A stretch of 64,000 bases of DNA from Parvibaculaceae bacterium. GTDB lineage: Bacteria > Pseudomonadota > Alphaproteobacteria > Parvibaculales > Parvibaculaceae. The notes beneath the pieces are model-generated. The model made no database searches. It saw only the letters and a list, made by a program, of their open reading frames with translations, and had not been told where the DNA came from. Within the stretch, counting starts at the first letter, position 1; each line of letters opens with the position of its first letter. The position numbers and the translations under genes were made by a program. This document shows positions 42,558 through 51,640 of the stretch, piece after piece. The stretch is taken from contig JAHBYJ010000001.1 of assembly GCA_019636015.1 (NCBI GenBank), forward strand, positions 62,001 to 126,000, given 5' to 3'.

Positions 42558-42754
42558 GTCCGCTCTCCTCCCATTGCTCACCCGCGATCCCCCACGGGCT
42601 TTTGTTGGGGCCGAGTTTAGCGAGCCGGGCGGACGGGGCAAGCAAAGCCGGAAGGGCGGACCGCTATATCGCCCTTCTTGCCGCTGGACGCAGCGTCCGC
42701 GCCGTCTACACTGGCGGCAATCAGAAACGCCACTCAGGGAAGGAACGCTTCATC

Positions 42755-43306
42755 ATGGCCCGCATCCCCTATTTCGATACGTCGAAGGCCACCGGCCGCG
42801 CCAAGGACGTCTACGAAAAGCTGCCGAACCTCAACATCTTCCGGATGCTCGGCCATTCGGGCGACATGATCGACGGCTTCATCAAGCTCGGCAATGCGAT
42901 CCTGATCCATAGCGAGCTCGACCCCGTGCTGCGGGAAATCGCCATTGTGCGCGTGGGCGTGCTGAAAGGCGCATCCTACGAGGTCTATCAGCATGAGGCG
43001 ATCTCGCGGAAGCTCGGCATGTCCGAGGACCTCATCAAGGCGATCCACGAGGGCCCGGACGCCAAAGTGTTCGACGAGACGCAGCGCCAGGTGATGCGCT
43101 TCACCGACGATGTGGTGAAGAACACGCGCGCCTCCGACGCAACCTTCAATCCGCTCGCCGAAAAGCTCGGCTACAAGCAGCTTCAGGAACTCGTGATCAC
43201 CATCGGTTTCTACACCACGGCCTGCTACTTCCTTGAAACCTTCGATGTCGATATCGAGGAGCCGGGCCACAAGTCAGGCGTGAAACTTCCCGGCATGCAG
43301 GACTGA
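42755..43306 (+). CDS. Carboxymuconolactone decarboxylase-fold protein 1
   Basis: 183 residues from ATG 42755. Helical AhpD/CMD fold: LPNLNIFRMLGHSGDMIDGFIKL, LREIAIVRVGVLKGASYEVYQHE, then MRFTDDVVKNTRASD. The CxxC of AhpD peroxidases is missing, so it is closer to decarboxylase or uncharacterised members. It shares the opening MARIPY and NIFRM blocks with the next gene; the two are tandem paralogues 9 bases apart. The catalytic role within this plus-strand run is unknown. Confidence 0.83.
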   Translation: MARIPYFDTSKATGRAKDVYEKLPNLNIFRMLGHSGDMIDGFIKLGNAILIHSELDPVLREIAIVRVGVLKGASYEVYQHEAISRKLGMSEDLIKAIHEGPDAKVFDETQRQVMRFTDDVVKNTRASDATFNPLAEKLGYKQLQELVITIGFYTTACYFLETFDVDIEEPGHKSGVKLPGMQD

Positions 43307-43315
43307 GCCGGGCCG

Positions 43316-43882
43316 ATGGCGCGCATCCCCTATCCCGATCCGGCGGCGCTTTCGCCCGAGGCGCGGAGCCTTCTCGAGAGCCTGCCGCAGCTCAACATCT
43401 TCCGCATGATCGCAGGCACGGGCGCCTCCTTCGTGCCCTTCATGGCGTTCATCAACTCCTATCTGAATGCAGGCACGCTCGACCCGGAGCTCAGGGAACT
43501 CGTGATCCTGCGAGTAGGGCATCTTTGCGGCTCGGCCTATGAGCTCCACCAGCATCGCCGCGTCTCGCGCATGATCGGCATGAGCGAGGAACGGATCGCG
43601 GCATCGGCGGGCACACTCCCCTCGCCCCTTTTCAGCGAGGCGGAGAATGCGGCCCTTGCCTTCACCGACGATCAGGTGGCGAATGTGAAGGCCTGCGCCA
43701 AGCTCTTTGCAACGGCACATCAACATCTCGGCGATGCGGGCATGCAGGAACTCGTCATCGTGATCGGCACCTATCTTCTCGTCTGCCGCTATCTCGAAAC
43801 CTTCGAGATCGACCTCGAGGAGCGGGATATCGACACGAGCGGGCTCGACGAAATCAGAAAGGGCCTCGAGAAACATGGCTGA
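43316..43882 (+). CDS. Carboxymuconolactone decarboxylase-fold protein 2
   Basis: 188 residues, paralogue of the preceding gene: MARIPYPDPAALSPEARSLL, LPQLNIFRMIAGTGASFVPF, LRELVILRVGHLCGSAYELHQH. One Cys (HLCGS) replaces the CxxC pair of AhpD, so a peroxidase reaction is unlikely. The two proteins may form a hetero-oligomer, since CMD-fold proteins are usually trimers or hexamers. It overlaps the following SDR gene by 8 bases, showing an operon. Confidence 0.83.
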   Translation: MARIPYPDPAALSPEARSLLESLPQLNIFRMIAGTGASFVPFMAFINSYLNAGTLDPELRELVILRVGHLCGSAYELHQHRRVSRMIGMSEERIAASAGTLPSPLFSEAENAALAFTDDQVANVKACAKLFATAHQHLGDAGMQELVIVIGTYLLVCRYLETFEIDLEERDIDTSGLDEIRKGLEKHG

Positions 43883-44708
43883 GGGATATGTGAAGCCACT
43901 GCCGCCGGAATCGGCCGGCACGGCGCCGGGGCGCGGGCGGCTCAAGGGCCGCAACATCCTGATCGTCGGCGGCGGACAGCGCGTGCTGGACGCGGCGACC
44001 GACCCCGTGGGCAATGGCCGCGCCATGTCGCTCCTCTTTGCGCGCGAAGGCGCCGCCGTTGCCGTGGCCGACATGAACCGCGCCTCGGCGGAGGAAACCG
44101 CTTCGCTGATAGGCAAGGAAGGCGGCAAGGCACACGCCATCGGAGCCGATATTTCAAAGCCTGCCGACATCGAACGGATGATCGGGGAAGCGGAAGCGGC
44201 ACTGGGCCGGATCGACGGGCTGGTGCTCAATGTCGGCATCGGCGTGGGCGGGCTCGGCCTTGAAGGCGCCACGCCTGAGGACTGGGACAAGGTGCTCGCC
44301 GTGAACCTGCGCGGGCCGATGCTCTGCTGCAAGGCGGCACTGCCGAGACTCGCGGACGGTTCGCCCGTCGTTTTCATTTCCTCGATTGCGGGGCTTGTGG
44401 CCGGATCGCGGCTGCCTGCCTATGATGCCTCGAAGGCGGCGCTTGGCGGGCTTATGCGCCATGTGGCGATGGAAGGTGCCAGGCGCGGCATCCGCGCCAA
44501 TATCGTGGCGCCCGGTCTTGTCGATACGCCGCTCGGCCGGCTTGCGACGCAGGGCCGACCTTCGCGCGGGCGCACGCCTGTGCCCTTCGGGCGGCAGGCG
44601 ACGGGCTGGGAGATCGCCTATGCGGCGCTTTTCCTCGTGTCCGACGAAAGTGTCTACATCACCGCGCAGACGCTTGCCGTGGACAGCGGCATGACCGGCA
44701 TTTCGTGA
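43875..44708 (+). CDS. Short-chain dehydrogenase/reductase (SDR)
   Basis: 277 residues. The nucleotide loop is IVGGGQRVLDAATDPVGNGRAM, longer than the usual GxxxGIG; GLVLNVGIGVGG replaces the NNAG region, and the catalytic Tyr and Lys lie in LPAYDASKAALGG. The N-terminus has an extra 20 residues (PPESAGTAPGRGRLKG). It is co-translated with the CMD-fold gene (8-base overlap). Oxidoreductase of an alcohol or keto acid in a catabolic route, by context; the altered glycine loop makes it a divergent SDR. Confidence 0.85.
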   Translation: MAEGYVKPLPPESAGTAPGRGRLKGRNILIVGGGQRVLDAATDPVGNGRAMSLLFAREGAAVAVADMNRASAEETASLIGKEGGKAHAIGADISKPADIERMIGEAEAALGRIDGLVLNVGIGVGGLGLEGATPEDWDKVLAVNLRGPMLCCKAALPRLADGSPVVFISSIAGLVAGSRLPAYDASKAALGGLMRHVAMEGARRGIRANIVAPGLVDTPLGRLATQGRPSRGRTPVPFGRQATGWEIAYAALFLVSDESVYITAQTLAVDSGMTGIS

Positions 44709-44753
44709 AGCGGCGGGAGATGCTTCCGGCAACATCAATTAGGGGAGGATGAC

Positions 44754-45734
44754 ATGGGTCTCGGGCTGAGCCGCTTTGAATACAAGAAGGGTCTGCACGA
44801 TCTCGGCAATGGCGGCTATGCCTGGCTGCAGCCCGATGGCGGCTGGGGTTGGTCCAACGCCGGCCTCGTCGTCGATAGCGGCGAGAGCTTTCTCGTCGAT
44901 ACGCTGTTCGACGTGCCGCTGACGCGCGAGATGCTCGACGCGATGCGGAAGGCAGAGCCGAAAGCGGCAGCGAAGATCGGCACGCTCGTCAACACGCATC
45001 ATAATGGCGATCACTGCAACGGCAATGAATGCTGCGCAGGCGCGGAGATCATCGCCCACAAACTTGCCGTCGAAGGCATGCGCCACGAGCCGCCGGCGCT
45101 GCTGGCAGGCTTCCTCGACATGGCGCCAGGACTTGGCGACCTCGGTAAATATGTGACGCAATGCTTCGGCCCCTTCGACTTCAAGGGCGTGACGCAGACG
45201 CTCCCGACCACGACTTTCGAAACCGAGCTGACGCGCCATGTCGGCGCCAAGGAAATCCGCATCATGCATGTCGGCCCCGCGCATACGCCGGGCGATGCGT
45301 TTGTCTATGTGCCGGCCGACAAGACGGTATTCACCGGCGATATTCTCTTCATCGAAGGGCACCCGATCATGTGGGAGGGACCCGTCGGCAACTGGATCGA
45401 TGCCTGCGACAGGATCATCGCCATGGATGTAGAGACGATTGTGCCGGGCCACGGGCCGATCACGGGGAAGAACGGCGTGAAGGCGGTGCGGGACTATCTC
45501 GTCTATATCCGCGACGAGGCGAAGAAGCGTTACGACGCCGGCCTCTCCGCCTTCGATGCGGCGCTCGACATCGACATGTCGGACTATGACAGCTGGGGCG
45601 ATGGCGAACGCATCGTCGTCAACGTCTCGACGCTCTACAAGGAATTCTCGGGCGACGACACGCCCAACGACGTGCCAACCATATTCGGCCAGATGGCGGA
45701 ACTGACGAAACGACAGGGACGCCTGCGCGGCTGA
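44754..45734 (+). CDS. Metallo-beta-lactamase-fold hydrolase
   Basis: 326 residues. The metal motif is THHNGDH (His82, His83, Asn84, Asp86, His87), in which the second His of HxHxDH is Asn; HVGPAHTPGD and FTGDILF and a final GHGP give the other ligands. This THHNGDH form occurs in a subgroup of the family. It should hydrolyse a thioester, lactone or similar bond. AGGGGAGGATGAC precedes the ATG. It follows the SDR by 45 bases and precedes two glutathione transferases, suggesting a detoxifying or catabolic unit. Confidence 0.87.
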   Translation: MGLGLSRFEYKKGLHDLGNGGYAWLQPDGGWGWSNAGLVVDSGESFLVDTLFDVPLTREMLDAMRKAEPKAAAKIGTLVNTHHNGDHCNGNECCAGAEIIAHKLAVEGMRHEPPALLAGFLDMAPGLGDLGKYVTQCFGPFDFKGVTQTLPTTTFETELTRHVGAKEIRIMHVGPAHTPGDAFVYVPADKTVFTGDILFIEGHPIMWEGPVGNWIDACDRIIAMDVETIVPGHGPITGKNGVKAVRDYLVYIRDEAKKRYDAGLSAFDAALDIDMSDYDSWGDGERIVVNVSTLYKEFSGDDTPNDVPTIFGQMAELTKRQGRLRG

Positions 45735-45844
45735 CGCAGCGTTCGCGCCGCGCGCACTTGCCGTAACGCATCCGTGATGGCGGCACGGTGGACAGACCGG
45801 GCCGCCCTCCCCATGATCCGCGCAACGGACATCGGGAGGAAACC

Positions 45845-46630
45845 ATGGTCACACTTTACGAACATCCGCTCTCGCCCTATGCGCAGAAGGTGAAGATTTC
45901 CGCGCGGGAAAAAGGCATCGCGCTCGAACTCAAGACACCCGACGGCATCGGCGCGGGCACAAGCCGGGGCGAATTCGTCGCTGCCAATCCGCGCGCCGAA
46001 GTGCCGGCGCTGATCGATGGCGAGACATATATCTTCGACTCGACCATCATCCTCGAATATCTCGAAGACAAATGGCCCGAGCCGCCCATGCTGCCCGCCT
46101 CGCCCGCGGAGCGCGCAAAGGTGCGCATGATCGAGGAAGTCTGCGACACGCATTACGAAGCGATCAACTGGGGCCTGGGCGAGATTACCTATTTCCGCCG
46201 TGCGACCGGCGCAAAGGCGAAGGACATGCAGGAGCTCGCCGCGCAGCAGACGGCGAAGATTCAGAACTGGCTCACGAAGCAGCTCGGGCCGAACGACTGG
46301 TTCAACGGCAAGAGCTTCGGCTGGGGCGATCTCTCGGTCGCGCCTTACGTGAACGCCTCTTCGGGCTTCGGAAATGCGCCCGACGAAGGCTCCCCGCTCG
46401 GAAAGTGGCTTGCCCGGGCCAATGCGCGTCCCGCTGTCGCACAGACGGCGAAGGAAGCGGTGGACAGCATCGCGGGCATGCAGGTCGTGGCCGATGTGCT
46501 GAAGCAGGGCCTCTTCAAGCGAGAGTATCGCGATCACCGGCTCGAATGGATGATGAAGACGGAAGGCGTCGAGATCGTGCTTGACGGGCTTGAGAAGAAC
46601 AATATCCGCTTCAGCTACGACTTCGAATAG
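45845..46630 (+). CDS. Glutathione S-transferase-like protein 1
   Basis: 261 residues from ATG 45845 (GGGAGGAAACC upstream). The N-terminal thioredoxin-like domain (MVTLYEHPLSPYAQKVKISAREKGI in parts; the glutathione-binding EVPALIDGETYIFDSTIILEYLED in parts) and C-terminal helical domain fit the GST superfamily. Ser10 or Tyr12 could activate glutathione. The long C-terminal extension (KQGLFKREYRDHRLEWMMK in parts) is unusual. It is followed after 11 bases by a second GST. Substrate unknown. Confidence 0.87.
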   Translation: MVTLYEHPLSPYAQKVKISAREKGIALELKTPDGIGAGTSRGEFVAANPRAEVPALIDGETYIFDSTIILEYLEDKWPEPPMLPASPAERAKVRMIEEVCDTHYEAINWGLGEITYFRRATGAKAKDMQELAAQQTAKIQNWLTKQLGPNDWFNGKSFGWGDLSVAPYVNASSGFGNAPDEGSPLGKWLARANARPAVAQTAKEAVDSIAGMQVVADVLKQGLFKREYRDHRLEWMMKTEGVEIVLDGLEKNNIRFSYDFE

Positions 46631-46641
46631 GACGCTGCGCC

Positions 46642-47574
46642 ATGACCGCCAACGCACAATCGATCATCTTCCATCAATACGACATCTCGCCCTTCTCGGA
46701 GAAGGTGCGTGTGATCTTCGGTATCAAGGGGCTTGAGTGGTTCGCCTGCGACCAGCCGGTCATCATGCCGAAGCCGGACCTGGTGGCGCTGACCGGCGGC
46801 TACCGGAAAATCCCGGTGATGCAGATGGGTGCCGACATCTATTGCGACTCGCAGGTGATCATCCGCGAGCTTGAGCGTCGCTTCCCCTCGCCCTCCATCT
46901 ATACGGGCGGCGACAAGGGTGCGGGCTGGGGCTTTTCCATGTGGTCGGACCGCGTGTTCTTTCAGGCGGGTGTCGCGATCATCTTTGGCGGCGGCACACC
47001 GCTTGCCGACGAAGCCTTCATCAAGGATCGCGAAAAGCTGACGGGCCGCCCCTTCGACATCGCGGCGATGAAGGCGGCAGCACCTCTCATGGCCGAACAA
47101 TTCCGCGCGCAGCTCGGCTGGCTCGAAGAGCAGCTGGCGGACGGGCGCGATTTCCTGATGGGCGGAAGCGCGGGGCTGTCCGATGCCGGCGCCTATTACA
47201 ACCTCGCCTTTGTCCGCTGGACGAGCCCTGCCGGCGTGAAGCTCATCGAGGGCTTCCCGAAAGTCGCCGCCTGGGAAAGGCGGGTGGCGGCGATCGGGCA
47301 TGGCAAGCGCTACGAGATTTCCCGTGAGGCGGCGCTCGACATCGCGAAGGCGGCCACAAGCACCGAAGCAGCCAAGGCCGATCCGGGCGAGCCGAACGGG
47401 CTCAAGCCTGGCGACAGGGTAACCGTGATGGCCGACGATTATGGCCGCGACCCGATTGTCGGCGAACTCGTTTCCTCCTCTGCCCAGCATGTAGCCATCA
47501 GACGGAATGACCCGCGCGTCGGCGATGTCGTGGTGCATTTCCCGCGGGCAGGCTTCCTGGTCATGAAGGCATGA
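46642..47574 (+). CDS. Glutathione S-transferase-like protein 2 with C-terminal beta domain
   Basis: 310 residues. The N-terminal domain reads FHQYDISPFSEKVRVIFGIKGL and GGYRKIPVMQMGADIYCDSQVIIRELE (in parts), the GST fold. After the helical domain, from about residue 250, there is a short extra region (LKPGDRVTVMADDYGRDPIVGELVSSSAQHVAI in parts) that looks like a small beta barrel not present in common GSTs. Co-transcribed with GST 1 (11 bases apart). The two may act on the same glutathione adduct. Confidence 0.85.
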   Translation: MTANAQSIIFHQYDISPFSEKVRVIFGIKGLEWFACDQPVIMPKPDLVALTGGYRKIPVMQMGADIYCDSQVIIRELERRFPSPSIYTGGDKGAGWGFSMWSDRVFFQAGVAIIFGGGTPLADEAFIKDREKLTGRPFDIAAMKAAAPLMAEQFRAQLGWLEEQLADGRDFLMGGSAGLSDAGAYYNLAFVRWTSPAGVKLIEGFPKVAAWERRVAAIGHGKRYEISREAALDIAKAATSTEAAKADPGEPNGLKPGDRVTVMADDYGRDPIVGELVSSSAQHVAIRRNDPRVGDVVVHFPRAGFLVMKA

Positions 47575-47603
47575 CCGTGTGAAACCGTGCTAGTCTGGGG
47601 ATC

Positions 47604-48668
47604 ATGATTCCCGAACTCGGCACCATCGAAGGCTTCTACGGCAAGACCTGGGACTGGGCGGCGCGGGCGGCGCATATAAGCGCCTTCGCGCCCCTCGGTT
47701 ACCACTTCTATCACTATGCACCCAAGGCCGATGCCTATTTGCGGCGCCGCTGGGGCGAGCCGCATCCAAGGGAAGAGCATGAGGCGCTGGCGAAACTCGC
47801 CGCCCACTGCCGTGCGGAAGGTGTGCGCTTCGGCGTCGGCCTCAGCCCTTATGAAATCTATCTGGACTTCGACGAGGCGGCCCGTGCGGCACTGAAACGG
47901 AAGCTCGCGGAACTCGACGCTCTAGGCCTCGACGATCTCGCCATCCTCTTCGATGACATGCGCGGCGACCTGCCCCGCCTCGCCGAAACGCAGATCGAGA
48001 TAGTGAACTTCGTCGCCGATCATACGAAGGCAGGCCGCCTCATCACCTGTCCGAGCTATTACACGGACGACCCGATCCTCGACCGCTTTTTCGGCGAGCG
48101 GCCTCCAAATTATCTCGAAACGCTGGGTTGGGGTCTCGACCCTGCCATCGAGATATTCTGGACGGGGCCGAAGGTCTGCTCCGTGGAAATCGGTGCGGAT
48201 CATCTGAAGCGGGTGACCGAAACGCTCGGGCGGAAACCTTTTCTCTGGGACAATTATCCGGTGAACGACGGCCAGCGCATGTCGCCCTTCCTGCATCTGC
48301 GCGCCTTTACCGGCCGCGCGCCGGATATTGCGTCGCTCGTCGCCGCGCATGGCGTGAACCCTGCATCGCAACCCATGCTGAGCCGTATCCCGATGTTGAC
48401 GCTCGAGGCGATCTATCGCGGCGAAGAGGCCGATGGAGCGCAGGCCTTCCGCGACGCCGCCACGCGTGTGGCGGGAGCGGAACTTGCGGCAAAGCTCGAA
48501 GAAGATCTGCCCCTGCTGCAGGACAAGGGCCTCAACGGCATGACGGATGAGGAAAAGGCGGCGCTGCGAAACCGCTACGCCGCCTTCGATCATGCCTGCG
48601 CCCGCGAAGTGATCCAGTGGCTCGATGATGAATGGCGCATCACCGACGAGATCGTCCAGGCGCAATAG
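47604..48668 (+). CDS. GH84-type beta-N-acetylglucosaminidase (O-GlcNAcase-like)
   Basis: 354 residues starting almost at the catalytic domain: GTIEGFYGKTWDWAAR, the catalytic Asp117-Asp118 in ILFDDMRGD, and WDNYPVND (215-222), all hallmarks of glycoside hydrolase family 84. Human O-GlcNAcase and Clostridium NagJ use the Asp-Asp pair for substrate-assisted hydrolysis of GlcNAc. No signal peptide is seen, so it would be cytosolic. It follows the GST genes by 29 bases on the plus strand. In bacteria most GH84 enzymes are secreted; a cytosolic one in this setting is unusual. Confidence 0.85.
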   Translation: MIPELGTIEGFYGKTWDWAARAAHISAFAPLGYHFYHYAPKADAYLRRRWGEPHPREEHEALAKLAAHCRAEGVRFGVGLSPYEIYLDFDEAARAALKRKLAELDALGLDDLAILFDDMRGDLPRLAETQIEIVNFVADHTKAGRLITCPSYYTDDPILDRFFGERPPNYLETLGWGLDPAIEIFWTGPKVCSVEIGADHLKRVTETLGRKPFLWDNYPVNDGQRMSPFLHLRAFTGRAPDIASLVAAHGVNPASQPMLSRIPMLTLEAIYRGEEADGAQAFRDAATRVAGAELAAKLEEDLPLLQDKGLNGMTDEEKAALRNRYAAFDHACAREVIQWLDDEWRITDEIVQAQ

Positions 48669-48710
48669 CCCGGTTCAAGGCGCTGTCATTCCGCCATCCC
48701 GGAGCGCGAT

Positions 48711-49532
48711 TTAGCGCGCCGTCATCCCACCATCGATGACGAGTTCGGTCCCCGTCACATAGCGCGACTCGTCCGACGCGAGGAAGACGATACCGGCTGC
48801 GATATCGGCCGGCAGCCCCGCATAGCCAAGCGGCACGCCCGCCGTCGCCACCATGTTGGGGTCGATCGTGTTCGCGCCGGGCGGCATGGGCAGCACCGCG
48901 GAATTTACGGCCTGCGCGCCGACGCCGCCGCCCTGCGGAATCTTCTGCCAGATCGCCGTGTCGATGATGCCGGGATGGATCGAGTTCACGCGCACATTCA
49001 TCTGCGACTGCGCACATTCGAGTGCCACGGCCTTCGAGAAGAGCCGCACCGCCCCCTTGGTCGCACAATAGCCGGCAAGCCCAGGCGCGCCCTGAAGCCC
49101 GGCCACCGACGAAATGTTGATGACGGAGCCGCCGCCCGATTCCGCGATCACCGGGATCACATGCTTCACGCCGAAAAACACGCCGTCGACATTGATCGCC
49201 TGCTGGATCTGCCAGTCCTTGTAGGACATCTCGAAGATCGAGGCGCCGATGGCGATACCGGCATTGTTGACGAGGACATGGATGCCGCCGAACTCGTTCT
49301 TGGCGATCGAGGCGATCTCCGCCCAGCGTTCCTCGTTCGTCACATCCTGCTTGTAGCCGCTCGCGACGCCGCCGGCCCTGCGGATGATATCGACCGTTTC
49401 CTTGAGGCCCGTCTCGTCGACATCGGTCACGACGACCTTCGCCCCCTCGGCTGCGAGCGCGACGGCAGCGCCGCGTCCAATGCCGTTGGCGGCTCCCGTC
49501 ACAAGCGCGACCTTGCCCGCTACCCGTCCCAT
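48711..49532 (-). CDS. Short-chain dehydrogenase/reductase (SDR)
   Basis: 273 residues from ATG 49532, preceded by AGGGGAGAG; longer in-frame starts are rejected. VTGAANGIGRG is the nucleotide loop, DVDETG after the second strand suggests NAD preference, LVNNAGIAIG follows, and the catalytic Tyr-x-x-x-Lys is in GYCATKGAVR. A 30-residue insertion near TAIWQKIPQGGGVGAQAVN is slightly unusual. It is divergent from the TetR gene at 49674, which may regulate it. Substrate unknown. Confidence 0.88.
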   Translation of the reverse strand: MGRVAGKVALVTGAANGIGRGAAVALAAEGAKVVVTDVDETGLKETVDIIRRAGGVASGYKQDVTNEERWAEIASIAKNEFGGIHVLVNNAGIAIGASIFEMSYKDWQIQQAINVDGVFFGVKHVIPVIAESGGGSVINISSVAGLQGAPGLAGYCATKGAVRLFSKAVALECAQSQMNVRVNSIHPGIIDTAIWQKIPQGGGVGAQAVNSAVLPMPPGANTIDPNMVATAGVPLGYAGLPADIAAGIVFLASDESRYVTGTELVIDGGMTAR

Positions 49533-49574
49533 GCTGCTCTCCCCTAAACTTCTTATGGTGTGAAGATCGATTCT

Positions 49575-49667
49575 TAGGGTATGAGCCCTAGGGCCGCAAC
49601 GTCCCTGCCCTTTCGGGCGGAGTGCGGCAAATCGGCGCTTGAGAAAAACTATACCAGAGTCTAGTTT
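49575..49667. promoter_or_regulatory. Operator candidates between the SDR and TetR genes
   Basis: Two inverted repeats lie in the 141-base divergent gap: TAGGG-N6-CCCTA (49575-49590) and AAACTA-N10-TAGTTT (49646-49667). The second is 7 bases from the TetR start codon. Such repeats are the usual binding sites of TetR dimers; which one is used is not decided by sequence. Confidence 0.45.
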
Positions 49668-49673
49668 CAGGGC

Positions 49674-50306
49674 ATGACGAGATTGCTGAAAACGAGCCGG
49701 AACGGGCAACCAAAGCTCGAAGCGCCTAAACGCCCCGGCAAGAAGGAACGCACGCGGCAGGAAATCTACCGCGCGGCGATGAAGCTTTTTGCCGAAAGCG
49801 ACTATGACAAGGTGACGATCGAGGACATCTGCGCCGAGGCAGGCATCGCCAAGGCGACTTTTTTCCTTCACTTCGCTGGCAAATCGGCCCTGATCGGCGT
49901 CTTCAACGAAGAAGTGACGCGCTCGCTATCCGAGCGGCTCGCCGAGCACGAGGGGAGCGCCGAAGAAGAGCTTCTGCTGCTGATCTCGCTGCTGCGCGAG
50001 GCCTGGGAAGTGAATGCCACGGTGCTCCACAAGATGTTGAGCGAGTTCCTGGACCAGCCGGCCCTCGTCTCGAAGGCTGCGGAAGCGAATGAAAGCGTGC
50101 TCGCGCATGTGACCCGCATCGTGGAGCGCGGACAGGAACGGGGCGAGTTCTCCGATGCCTTTCCGCCGCAAGTAGCCGCGGTTGCCCTGGTTGCCGCCTG
50201 GAGCGCCTTCACCGCCTGGTGGCTACAGAACCCGGAGATGGACCGGACCGAGATCAACCGGACGCTGGTCGAATTCCAGCTGAACGGCCTCCGCAAAAGA
50301 AACTGA
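49674..50306 (+). CDS. TetR-family transcription regulator
   Basis: 210 residues. The N-terminal HTH reads RQEIYRAAMKLFAESDYDKVTIEDICAEAGIAKATFFLHF (in parts), followed by a helical ligand domain. The basic lead (KRPGKKERTR) is typical. It lies divergent from the SDR gene and 48 bases before the luciferase-like monooxygenase gene, which it may repress in response to a substrate. Ligand unknown. Confidence 0.9.
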   Translation: MTRLLKTSRNGQPKLEAPKRPGKKERTRQEIYRAAMKLFAESDYDKVTIEDICAEAGIAKATFFLHFAGKSALIGVFNEEVTRSLSERLAEHEGSAEEELLLLISLLREAWEVNATVLHKMLSEFLDQPALVSKAAEANESVLAHVTRIVERGQERGEFSDAFPPQVAAVALVAAWSAFTAWWLQNPEMDRTEINRTLVEFQLNGLRKRN

Positions 50307-50353
50307 CCGGCAACGCCGGAGCCAAATTCGTGAAACCCCAGGGAGAAACACCC

Positions 50354-51571
50354 ATGTATGGACAGAAATTGCGTTTCGGCGCCTTTATTGCGCCCTTTCA
50401 CCCGCTGAACGAAAACCCGACCCTCGCGCTCGATCGCGACATCGAACTCGTCCAGTGGATGGACAAGCTCGGCTATGACGAGGCCTGGATCGGCGAGCAT
50501 CACTCTGCAGGCTACGAGCTGATCGCAAGCCCCGAGCTCTTCATCGCCACCGTCGCCGAGCGCACGCGCAACATCAAGCTCGGCACCGGCGTTTCCTCGC
50601 TGCCCTACCACCACCCGCTGATGCTTGCCGACCGCATCAACCAGCTCGATCACATCACGCGCGGCCGCGTGATGCTGGGCGTCGGCCCCGGCTCGCTGCC
50701 GTCCGATGCTTTCATGATGGGCATCACGGTCGCGAAGCAGCGCGACATGATGGACGAGGCGCTGGACGTGATCGTGCCATTGCTGCGCGGCGAGAAGGTA
50801 ACGGCGAAGACCGACTGGTTCGAGCTGAAGGATGCGCAGCTCCAGATGACGCCCTGGTCGCGGCCTTCGGTCGAGATCGCGGTGGCGAGCCAGGTCTCGC
50901 CGACCGGCGCGACGGCGGCCGGCCGCCACGGCCTTGGCCTGCTCTCCATCGGCGCGACGTCTGCCGGCGGCTTCAACGCACTCTCCTCCAACTGGGCGAT
51001 CTGCGAGGACACCGCGAAAGACAATGGCAAGACCATCGACCGCAGCCAGTGGCGTCTGGTGGGCCCGGTGCATATCGCCGAGACGCGGGAAAAGGCGCGC
51101 GAGAATGTGCGCTTCGGTCTCGAGCAATGGCTCTACTATTTCCGCGAAGTCGCCGCCCTGCCGCTCGCGCCGACCGACGGCTCGGACCCGGTCGATGCGC
51201 TTATCGCTTCCGGCATGGCCGTGATCGGCACGCCGGACGACGCCATCGCGCAGATCGAACGCCTGCAGGCGCAGTCGGGCGGCTTCGGCTGCTTCATGCA
51301 GCTCGCGCATAACTGGGCCGATTGGGAAAACACCAAGAAGTCCTACGAGCTGATGGCGCGTTACGTCTTCCCGAAGTTCCAGCAGCTGAACGAGAACCGC
51401 GAAGCCTCGCTCAACTGGGCGCGCGACAACCGCCCGACCTTCATGGGCGAAGCCATGATGGCGGTGGGAAGCCGCGTGGCCCAGCATGTCGAGAAGAAGG
51501 GCACGGAAAATATCCGCCCGGAAATCCTCGCCGCGATGGGCCTCGACAAGAAGACCGACGCCGCGCAGTAA
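50354..51571 (+). CDS. LLM-class (luciferase-like) flavin-dependent monooxygenase
   Basis: 405 residues from ATG 50354 (GGGAG upstream). MYGQKLRFGAFIAPFHP, WIGEHHSAGYELIASPELF and LDHITRGRVMLGVGPGSL are typical of the bacterial luciferase TIM-barrel family. These oxidise organic substrates with O2 and reduced FMN (or F420 in some groups). Alkane and alkanol-related luciferase-like enzymes are common in hydrocarbon degraders, but the substrate is not visible here. It follows the TetR gene and ends with a palindromic terminator. Confidence 0.88.
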   Translation: MYGQKLRFGAFIAPFHPLNENPTLALDRDIELVQWMDKLGYDEAWIGEHHSAGYELIASPELFIATVAERTRNIKLGTGVSSLPYHHPLMLADRINQLDHITRGRVMLGVGPGSLPSDAFMMGITVAKQRDMMDEALDVIVPLLRGEKVTAKTDWFELKDAQLQMTPWSRPSVEIAVASQVSPTGATAAGRHGLGLLSIGATSAGGFNALSSNWAICEDTAKDNGKTIDRSQWRLVGPVHIAETREKARENVRFGLEQWLYYFREVAALPLAPTDGSDPVDALIASGMAVIGTPDDAIAQIERLQAQSGGFGCFMQLAHNWADWENTKKSYELMARYVFPKFQQLNENREASLNWARDNRPTFMGEAMMAVGSRVAQHVEKKGTENIRPEILAAMGLDKKTDAAQ

Positions 51572-51591
51572 GAAGCGGAAACCTGAAATGC

Positions 51592-51619
51592 AAAGGGCGG
51601 CTCGATCGAGCCGCCCTTT
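51592..51619. terminator. Bidirectional terminator, 28-base palindrome
   Basis: AAAGGGCGGCTC-GATC-GAGCCGCCCTTT is a perfect palindrome between the convergent monooxygenase and FATP-type ligase genes; each side ends in a short T run. Confidence 0.88.
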
Positions 51620-51640
51620 CTGTTTGCCGTCCGGGTCGCC

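Noticed and set aside
45011..45265. Broken metallo-hydrolase because the HxHxDH motif is imperfect
   Set aside because: The THHNGDH form is known in a subgroup and the other ligands are intact, so the gene is not treated as a pseudogene.
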